Positions 24,411 through 34,300 of a stretch of DNA of 64,000 bases are shown here, piece after piece. The position numbers and the translations under genes were made by a program. The notes below the pieces were generated by a model. That model was not told where the DNA came from. It made no database searches and saw nothing but the letters and a program-made list of their open reading frames with translations. This DNA comes from Owenia fusiformis. Taxonomy: Eukaryota > Annelida > Polychaeta > Sabellida > Oweniidae. The DNA lies in assembly GCA_903813345.2 (NCBI GenBank), contig CAIIXF020000005.1, forward strand, positions 11,351,375-11,415,374. Direction: 5' to 3'. The number at the start of each line of letters is the position of its first letter. Position 1 is the stretch's first letter.

Positions 24411-25009
24411 GCTTATATGGCAAGTTGTCGAAGCACCTATCAAGGCGTCTTATGATGTGATTGTCTGTTGTGACTCAAAAATATACATATCATCATATGT
24501 CTGCTAGATTTATCAACATCCAGTGAAATTTTCACAGGATTATTTGTTATGTCTAAATTATTGATATTGGATCATTTCAATATTCCATCAGTCATGCAAT
24601 TATGAATCATATATACTAGCAAGGCAAATCTCTAGATTCTACCATGTTCTTTCAAAAGGACAGACAAGTATTGTGCCATATATCAGAATTCCAGGAAAAC
24701 TCCTAACCTGTTTAACTGCAAAAGTAGATTAAGTGCCTAATTCAACAAGTTAAATATTGTCAAGTATCTGATGCAAATTATTGAGGAAAATTGGTTTCAG
24801 TTGATCCACAATTTGCGATTCATTAATGCAAAGCACAGAAATTTAACTTATTAAAAGCTCCAAGAAAAACTGAACTAACTGTCTAGATCTAATTAGGTTT
24901 TAGGCATGCTGGCTAAATTACTTGGTGGCCACTTTGAGTATTTAGAAAAAAACTGATAAATTTGATTTTTTAACATGACTGATATATCGACAGACATACC
25001 TGTCTATAG

Positions 25010-25455
25010 TAGTGGTGCAACTCGAATGCCAGTACTCGCCACTCACTCGTTGAACCTGTCCAAGATAGTTACTCGAGTACGTTCTTTCAAACTCGAGTAG
25101 GCATGTTTTATTATGAAGTGTTTTAAAGCCCGGGAATGATCATTTTTGGATGCACTGAACGAAACAAAGTATCGATTCCGGAAACAAAATGAAAATATTT
25201 AAAAACAAACAAACAAACACAATTATGGCATGAATAACTACATTTATTCTCACTAAATTGATACAAACTATATATAACATCAATAACATATAGAAGAAAC
25301 GAAGAAATTTTATCTATTTGGTCTTCAAACAGTCGACTAGGTGAGTTTTTTATTTTTTTTAAATTTTTCCCTCATTTTTGCGAGTGGTACTCGATTACAG
25401 TGGCATTTTCACACTTTCTACTCGAGTAGCATTTTTCTTGCGAGTTGCACCACTA
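25010..25455. mobile_element. hAT-type non-autonomous element, 446 bp, perfect 8-bp TSD
   Basis: The ends TAGTGGTGCAACTCG and CGAGTTGCACCACTA are perfect inverted repeats. GTCTATAG is duplicated exactly at 25002-25009 and 25456-25463. TACTCGAGT-like motifs recur inside, and there is no coding sequence. It is in the presumed first intron of BCAP31. Confidence 0.9.
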
Positions 25456-26525
25456 GTCTATAGATATTGATTTTAAACATCTAAGTCAGCCAACCAACTG
25501 GCAGAATTGAACACAATTGAATTTGATTGGGCAATCGAGGGAAACCCCTTTCAAGTGACAGCATCCTCCAATCACAGGGCTTCAAAATCCAGAATATCTT
25601 CTTTCTTTTTACCCCCTGCTATAACCAAGTTGGACGCACCCGATTAAACTGAATCACGTGATCTAATTATGCGCCGATGACGTATACATGATTGCTGTCG
25701 CAGTGTTGCGACAGCCAATCAAATTGCGAGTTCTTAATCGGGGAAATGCTAACAGCTTATAGCAGGGGGAAGAAGGAGGTACGGATTCTGGACACCTGCT
25801 TAGGAGGATGAAGTGACAGGAGCACACGAGCGTCGGAAAACTCGGCATGCACCTTTAACCAGGCAGCCAATCAGATTCAAAGCATGTTGTCAATTTCTTT
25901 TAAAATTTCCAGAACTGCCATTTATGTAATTCTTTTGATCATGTAAACAATACTGATAACCCAATTTAACGACCAATCAGATAACATACGAATTTCCCCA
26001 GTTTATTCACGTTTCAGATAATTAATTTTGATGGAAATAATTCAACTGGTCAGTACAATCGCCAAATTAGCACATACAGCGGCTGATTTTGCTATTTCAT
26101 TTTAAGTAAAAACTAGTTCTTTTCTTATATGGTGTATATCCCTGGTTCATGTGATTTGATCTAGAGAAAGTTGAGAAAAAACATCTTATTAGTAAGTGAT
26201 TTACTCAAGTACCTTTGCTGTGATCCACTCCATAGTCCAGATATTAATTACCTTAATCTGATACATGTACCTCATTTTTCATTTATGATTGAATGATACA
26301 TACATCTGTGTATATCTTCTTAGATTAGAATAAATCTGTTATTTGTATTAAACTACATGAATATTAGGAGTACACATACATTAACATTCTTGTTTTATAA
26401 GAACATTTGTCTCAAAAAACATGTAAGTGTAACACTTTTGGTACCTATGAAAGTGTTCCCATTTGAAGGTGTTCCACTTACAGAGGTTCATTTACATAGG
26501 AAGTCATTCAGTCACTGGACTTGGA

Positions 26526-26983
26526 AGGATATAGTCCTGAGTAAGGACATTAGCGGTTACCGTTAGTGATTTGGTTTTCTGAATAAAAAGTCATTTTCTC
26601 CTTCCCTACCCCATTGGAGCGCCATCTAGCGTTTGGGAAGTGAATCGGGAATAAATATTTATAGGGTAGGTCCTAATTTATCTGAAAACATGTCAGAGTT
26701 CAGTGGGAAATCTCATTTTAAGCTGGCGGCGGAGTGATTTTGACCTTGGTGATTTTACCAGAATTCTCTGAGAAATCTGACGATAGAGGGGGTTAGTGTC
26801 TTCAAGTTTATTTATTTCAAAAATTCGGTGGACAACCCATGGTAAGATTGTTATAGCAGGCTAGGCGAGTCTCTCCCGAACACTGTGGTATGTTGCACTA
26901 GGCTTGGATACTAATCGTTAATAAGTTACAGGGTAAAATGTTATAATGGCCACCTATGGGAAACTCTACTGTGATCTTCAACC
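26526..26983 (+). repeat. 458-bp direct repeat, copy 1 (LTR-like pair)
   Basis: Starts AGGATATAGTCCTGAG and ends GTGATCTTCAACC. It matches 27768-28225 over the full 458 bp with a single difference that I can find (TACCGTTAGT against TACCATTAGT). The pair encloses 784 bp of non-coding DNA that includes a pogo-type MITE. Confidence 0.85.
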
Positions 26984-27299
26984 TATTAGAAGGCACTTTT
27001 TTGGGGCATTTTGAAGGTTTTATCCCTTTTTGAGGTTTTTTAGTTCATTGAGAAGCCTAATAGCGCATATCATATTAAAGGGCTGTATCTTAGCTGAACA
27101 ATGCTACCAAAATCGTGACATTTTGAAGCAATTTTGGTGTTTTGGGGGCGAGGCCACTGTGCCAAGTACCCCGAATTCCATTCTCCCGTGCCATTCAATT
27201 GTTTTCGGGGCAGTTTTGAATGAACCTTTGTTTCTTCCTACCAATATGACGTCATAAGATGCAATTGAACGCCTTGGCATGGATATTACTTGAAATATA

Positions 27300-27477
27300 C
27301 AGTAAAACCTGTCTTAGTGAACACCTCTCTCTAGTGAACACCTGTCCCTAATGGACACCCTTCCTACGCACATAGTCCACTGACTTCTGTATAAATTACC
27401 CTCTCTCTAGTGGACACCTACCTACAGTGAACGTTTTTTCTTGGCAAAAAAATGTTCACTGTACACAAGTTTTACTG
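27300..27477. mobile_element. Pogo/Tigger-type MITE, 178 bp, inside the direct-repeat pair
   Basis: CAGTAAAACCTGTCTTAGTG at 27300 and ACACAAGTTTTACTG ending at 27477, flanked by TA, with internal AGTGAACACCT repeats. Confidence 0.75.
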
Positions 27478-27767
27478 TAGTAGAAATCGCTTTCCAATGA
27501 TACCCCATATGGCCATGTTCACCTCAGTTGGGTGTACTCAATCTGTGATGCAATCTGTAAGGTGTACCCCTACCCCAAAGAAATTTCAAGAAATCTCAAA
27601 ATCAAATTTCCTGAATTTTGCTAAAAGGACCTGTGTCTATAAGGATTGACTTTTCCTCCGTGCTTTTTCTCAAATATAGGATTGTTATATACCATTGTGA
27701 TCGGGATAATGCCTACAATGCTAATATAACCATGTTGGAAGAAAACAAACTAATTCAGTTTACTATT

Positions 27768-28225
27768 AGGATATAGTCCTGAGTAAGGACATTAGCGGTT
27801 ACCATTAGTGATTTGGTTTTCTGAATAAAAAGTCATTTTCTCCTTCCCTACCCCATTGGAGCGCCATCTAGCGTTTGGGAAGTGAATCGGGAATAAATAT
27901 TTATAGGGTAGGTCCTAATTTATCTGAAAACATGTCAGAGTTCAGTGGGAAATCTCATTTTAAGCTGGCGGCGGAGTGATTTTGACCTTGGTGATTTTAC
28001 CAGAATTCTCTGAGAAATCTGACGATAGAGGGGGTTAGTGTCTTCAAGTTTATTTATTTCAAAAATTCGGTGGACAACCCATGGTAAGATTGTTATAGCA
28101 GGCTAGGCGAGTCTCTCCCGAACACTGTGGTATGTTGCACTAGGCTTGGATACTAATCGTTAATAAGTTACAGGGTAAAATGTTATAATGGCCACCTATG
28201 GGAAACTCTACTGTGATCTTCAACC
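27768..28225 (+). repeat. 458-bp direct repeat, copy 2
   Basis: Near-identical to 26526-26983. If the unit begins at GATATAG, the outer flanks of the pair share GAAG (left TTGGAAG, right GAAGTGT), a possible 4-bp target duplication. The flanks on both sides look like the two halves of one pogo-type MITE (GGTGTTCCACTTAC left, GGTGTTACTGTA right), as if a 1.7-kb unit had inserted into it. The repeat lacks TG..CA ends, and I see no primer site or purine tract, so a retroelement is unproven. Confidence 0.8.
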
Positions 28226-28361
28226 GAAGTGTTTCACGTATGGAGGTGTTACTGTAGACAATTTTTACTATACATGTACATGTTAATTTAAATTATTAAT
28301 AAATCCTGAATGAATAAATGTACGGTATATTATAGGAAGAGCTTTATTATATACTTCCAGG

Positions 28362-31300
28362 ATGAGTCTCCAGTGGACATTCATAGCCACATTTCTCTAC
28401 ATAGAGATAGCCATTGTACTGCTTCTCTTGTTACCTTTCATCTCAGCCGCAACGTAAGTAGAATGTTATTAGTACTGTATTAACATTACAATACTCAATC
28501 TCTGCACCATCGGGGTAGAATAGGGGTTTTCTGCATCCATTTTCTTCATTCGTAGTCATTCACAATCCCAAAACCTGAGCATTTATACCTAGGGTTTGGA
28601 TTAAAAACAATTCTGAGCAGTAGAAATGACCAAATATTGCAGTTTGATTACTTGATCAAATGACCATTGGCTCATGGGCATTTATTTGGAAGTGGGGTGT
28701 AAGTTGTTTTCCATTTTTATAAAGGCCCATGGGCTTCATTTCTCAATTGATGCCCAGTGGAGAAAGGGATTGAAATTACTTCAGTCTAACAAACAGAAGT
28801 GGCAAACAAAAGAGAGAATTGAGGCTAACTTGACATGATGTAGCAAAGATTTGACAAAAGGTCACATATTGATCAATGTTTATACCCGCATTCTTGATAC
28901 TATTATGTGAATGTGAAAGTCATGTGTCAACTTCACAATCAATAATATTTTGAAACAAAATGCCCAGTGGCTTGATAAACCTATTTTCCCTCTAAATGCC
29001 CTCCTCCTTGGAAAAATGTTTTTTTCCTCTTGATAAATTCTCATGGGCAAAACAAACGGCCAATGAGCCTATTCACAAGAAACAGTCTCCAGTATATTAA
29101 AAATGTACATACAATTAAAATTATCCCTGCAAAATGTAACCATTGATTTTATTTTAGATGGCAAAAATTGTTCAAGTCGCGGATATTTGCTGCTGTGACG
29201 ACCTACGCCAACTGGTATTTCAACATCTTCATAGTTGTGCTTCTCATCCTCTTTGCAGGTAAGAATTTTATAAGTCACATAGCCTACATATTTATCTAAA
29301 AAGACTGTAACAACATTTGTATCATATAAAAATTAATCTCAAGCCATTTAAGATGAGAATATTGATTATTTAATACATTTTAAAACAATGTCTAATTACA
29401 GGGCAGAGAATTCAGCTTAGCTTTCAGTTAGAAATCACAACTAGTGTTTTATACTCATGTGTGTTCATGTAAATGTTATATTTCAGACTCCATTAGAGAT
29501 ATGCGACGCTATGCTATGGTTGAAACAGCTTCCCTCGATTTGAAAAATAATCCTCAGGCCGAGGCTGTGACTCATATGAAATTGTTCAGATCACAGCGGA
29601 ATTTTTATATTGCTGGTTTTGCTCTCTTTCTCTTCCTGTAAGTGAAGGCACTGGAACGGAGACTGTACAATTGATGTTATGTGTTGTTTGTGACAATGTA
29701 TTGAGCTACACCATCCAGTAACATTCAACTGCGTTGTCTTTTCTGCATTGTCTTGTATAGTATTGTACTATTTGATCATCATGTTACAACTCAGACATTG
29801 TGTTAAAATTTCTGTTTGGAAAAAAGCATCAATGCCAGATGTTTTGGAAGCAATTTTCCTTAAACGTGAAATGGCTCGATTTGAATATCAGTTGATATAA
29901 TACTGAAAAGTGTAGCTTGTATGTATGTATAGTACTGTTACTAAATGATTTTAGGCCAATGATGTTGTGTACCAAAAATAATCTGGGATATCAATGATTT
30001 TGATTCTAATGTTTGCCATTTTCCATTCACTCTGCAGTTGCAAATTATTCTTTCTTTTCAGTTTTCACAATTTTTGTTTTTGAATTATGACTTTTGCTGT
30101 GCTTTGATTTATTTTATGCATTACTTTACAAAACTTCATGCAATATGGCAAGATTAATGCATGGATCATCTTAATAGATAGCCCATGAATAAAATGATTT
30201 ACAAGAAATTGGATATTTTTCAAATTTCGTGTAAAACTAAAAAAGCTTTCATACCCTAACCCAATCACACTCTCCCCCTCCCATTGAAACAAGATTAAAA
30301 GTCAGATCAAAATTTGAGTTCTGGTAAATCATTTGGTATACAAACACACACATAACATGCTTTGATGTTAATCATCTCTTGTGCTTTTGGATGTGCTGAC
30401 ATAGTGATGGTTGCTAGGTATTTTATACAGATAGAGATGTATGCATTCTCATCAGTTTGAATCCAATAGTTTATATCTGAATAAATAAAGCTTGCCTATT
30501 TTTTATCATTCATGAATTTTTGATAAAACTTTTATGTTCTACAGATATTTATAGTAATGGGCCTTGAAACGATATTCATTTATCCTCATCACTATGACAA
30601 CATATCTCCGCAGCAGCCATTTAATCTGCGCCAAGAATCATCTCTTTGCATGCACATCCTTATGTTCCATTCAACGTTTCTACTTGTTCCTATGTTATAC
30701 TCATGTTTCCATTCGCAGATGCCGTAAGAGACATTAGACGCTTTGACTCCACCTTAGAAGAGAAAATAGACCTTAAAAATAATCCCCAAGCTGAAACTAT
30801 GCTCCAAATGAGAATGTTTAGAGCCCAGCGTAATCTTTATATCGTTGGTTTTGCACTTCTTCTTTTTGTGTAAGTTGATGTTTTTAAGACACATTTTCAC
30901 GTTCTGGTAGATTTGGTTTGGATATAGATCAAATGTGTGGGTCTGAAAAAAATTTCAGCAAATGCTTTGGTGAAATCAAATGCATGGGTCTTGGAAAAAC
31001 AGCAAATGCTTTATTTTTTGATTTGCTTCATGTAAGCTAGTTATTGTATATCATTGTAGATTTGGTTTGGTTAAATCAAATGCATGTGGCTTGGAAAATT
31101 TTCAAAACATGCCTAATTTTTGTTTTCTTCTTTCAAAATACTTTATGTAGCATGCAATGCATGTTACTGAGATTATCGTTCTGCGACTCTTGCTTTTTAC
31201 GTTCATTTCAATAAAATGAGCCAGTTATCTTAGTGCCATTTATTTTCTTTCCCATAGTCTAGTGTAGTCTCACATAGTCTCATCCTTTGACTAAATCTTA

Positions 31301-34300
31301 TTTATGGATGCATAATCCAAAGGGTTTTTCTAGATTTTCACCACAACAACTTGCATGTACAAAATGTATAAACTATAGTATTCACTGAATGGATTTAGAA
31401 TGCACTTAGCACACCATAACAAATGATTTTATGGCTTAAAAGTACACACACATTTACCTGATATGTTCCCACCGACTATAACATATACAGGGTGACCCAA
31501 CAAACACAATTCTCTAATTTTGGAATAACTTAATTTATGTGGAATTATTTTTAATGCCCAAGATCCAATATAAAAACATGTATACTATACTTACTGTTTG
31601 CTCCATTGACTACTGCCCTGAAGAATGAGGAATGAGATTCTACCAAAATTAAGAAAGGTATTCTAAAATTAGAGAGTTACATTTATGGGATCACTCTGAA
31701 TGTGAAACTAACCAAAATCCCTTGAGCATATGGGAATCATGTGACTAAATTTGGCCAATCACACCGGCTAAATCAAGCCACATGACCATTCGTTAGCAAC
31801 ATGATGATAAATTATTTGTCTGGTCATGTGACTTAATTTCCTCTGAATGTTGGGATTCTGCAATATGCTTTCCAAACTCGATGTGTGGTATCTCTTCATC
31901 TTCATTGATCTGCATGGCAAATTGCTTGTTTTAAGCTTTAAATAGAATGAGAATAAAAATGGAGAAAGCTAAAAATGGAGAATCAAGTGTATTTGCACCA
32001 GTCAGTCAGCATGTTGATTTTGCATGCAGCTTATATTGAAACCAGATCCACCTGGACTGAAAATGATGTCTAAAAATTGGCAAAAGTTTGAACAGAATAC
32101 GAACTTATCTAACTCCATATGCTGTTAATATTGAGAAATTGACTTAATACATGTCTCTTTTTGTATCTACTTTATCTATTCCAGTTTTTTTTCAGTATGA
32201 CACATATCTCAAGCTTGCCATTCCTTCAGTCTTATATCTGCTTCACATTTGTTTATTTGTTTATGTTAATCCTATGACCCTATAGATGGCGTCCTGGATA
32301 TGAGAAGGTACACAGTTTTACGAAATCAAGAGGGAGATATGCTCAAACATAATCCAGAAGCTGAAACAAAATTAGCCATGAAATTATTTCGTTCTCAGAG
32401 AAACTTTTACATCGCAGGATTTGCATTAATTCTGTTTGCGTAAGTCACCATCTTGCATGGTGCATCGTGGGAATTCCCTGTGAATTAACATCCCCAGTGT
32501 TGAATCGTGATTTGCATTTGAAATGGTCAGTAGTCAGGACCCCATCTTGCGATTTCATCTAATGAGATATCTACATGTTTTATTGTACAGTAAAACCTGT
32601 GTATGTGAACATCTCTTTTAAGATGGTAATGGAGTTTGAAGATGTGTTGAGAGATACATGAACTCTCTAAAAACAATTGTTACAATTTAACAATAGTTTT
32701 TGCTTGTCCCATATTGAGCCTTTATTTCTGACTTACTATATCATAATAATTCTTTGGTTTCTTCCATAAAAGCATTAACACATTATTTTAAGATATAATA
32801 TGTTATATGTAGAAATATGTATTAAATCACAACATAAAAAGTTAAGATATGCAAGCTTTGTGAAAATGCTCCACATTCACACATAGAATTTATGGAAATA
32901 ATAAGTTAATGTTTTCAAATGTGAACATTTTTTTCATTTTGATTCCCATTTATTGTTGTCAAAACTTCTGTGAGCTTGTCGTAAACTGTGCTCTTAGCCA
33001 CTATCAGTAAATTTGTACAATGGTGTTCACTTCAGGTAGGTTTTGCTGTACTGGTATAGATATTATCGGAAGTTAAACATTTCTGCAACAATCGGCACTA
33101 TGTACATATTATTAATTGAATATTTTTACAACAACATGTAGAATCTAATTATGCTGATCCACATTTACTCATATTTTGTCAAAAATGAATGTTACCTTAA
33201 CTAAGTGAGAAACTAATTCAATGTTTCACCTCTCATATTTTGTTTTGTCCTGATTAGTATTAATTTGCAGTTGAACTTGAAAACCTTTTCCCTTTCTTCA
33301 AAACTATCTAATTTTCTCTAGAATAGTGCCTTACTTCATTTCTTTTTCTTTTTTCGACTTTTGTTTTCTATTCTGTGTACCTAACTAGCTTCATTTTGTC
33401 CTGTTAACCCTCTTTCATGATATAACTATTCTGGAAATCTCTTCTATATCTGTACATAATTTTCATGAGTTGTCCAAAATTAAGACAGGCTCGAGTTGTT
33501 TTCTAAAAGTCACCTTATGAACAACAATGTTCGCCCCAGAATTCTTAAGTATTGTAGTTGCAAAATTTAGTTCTGCTCAAAGTTGGTCAAAATATGCTAA
33601 TTACATTGTTATGAATTTTGAAATACTGAATGCAAGTAGGTGCAAATGGGTATTCAAGTGGGTGCAAATGGGTATTCAATTGGGTGAAAATGGGTATTCA
33701 AGTGGGTGAAAATGGGTATTCAAGTGGGTGAAAATGGGTATTCAAGTGGGTGAAAATGGGTATTCAAGTGGGTGAAAATGGGTATTCAAGTGGGTGCAGC
33801 TGCAAAGTTGTCCAAATCTCAAGGAGATGCATTATGCAGATCTAAATTGTTTCAGTACTAGGGAGATCATTAAATATCATAAAAACTAATTTAGAAATCA
33901 GACTCAAAAAGCCTCTCAGATTTTGGATATCTCATGAAATTAGTACCATTGGTAGTTGTCTGTATTTTAGAGCTCCAATAAGTATTGCATGGTCTTTCGC
34001 ATTATATGCATGTTCCTGATTATATGCAAGTTCGTGATATTATCTATGTTGAAGACAATGAAGATAATAAGTATTTGTATTTGTAAACCAGTGAAATATA
34101 TTTATCTTGTAAAATTAGAGTAAAATGTATTTCTCTTTGTAAACTTCAAAAATCATAGAAACATACTACTGGTGACTTAGCATGTTATTGTTAAAAACCA
34201 AGTTATCCAATATAATACATGTAAACGTAAATGCAATTGTATTTGTATAAATAAATACATACATCATGTATAATTCCAAATTCTATTGTAGAGTCCTCCG

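Noticed and set aside
25540-25810. Possible inverted-repeat element (CCCCCTGCTATA near 25612 and TATAGCAGGGGG near 25758)
   Set aside because: Only the inner arms pair clearly; ends and target duplication could not be defined.
33638-33797. CRISPR-like array
   Set aside because: Units are contiguous with no unique spacers and lie in an animal intron: a minisatellite.
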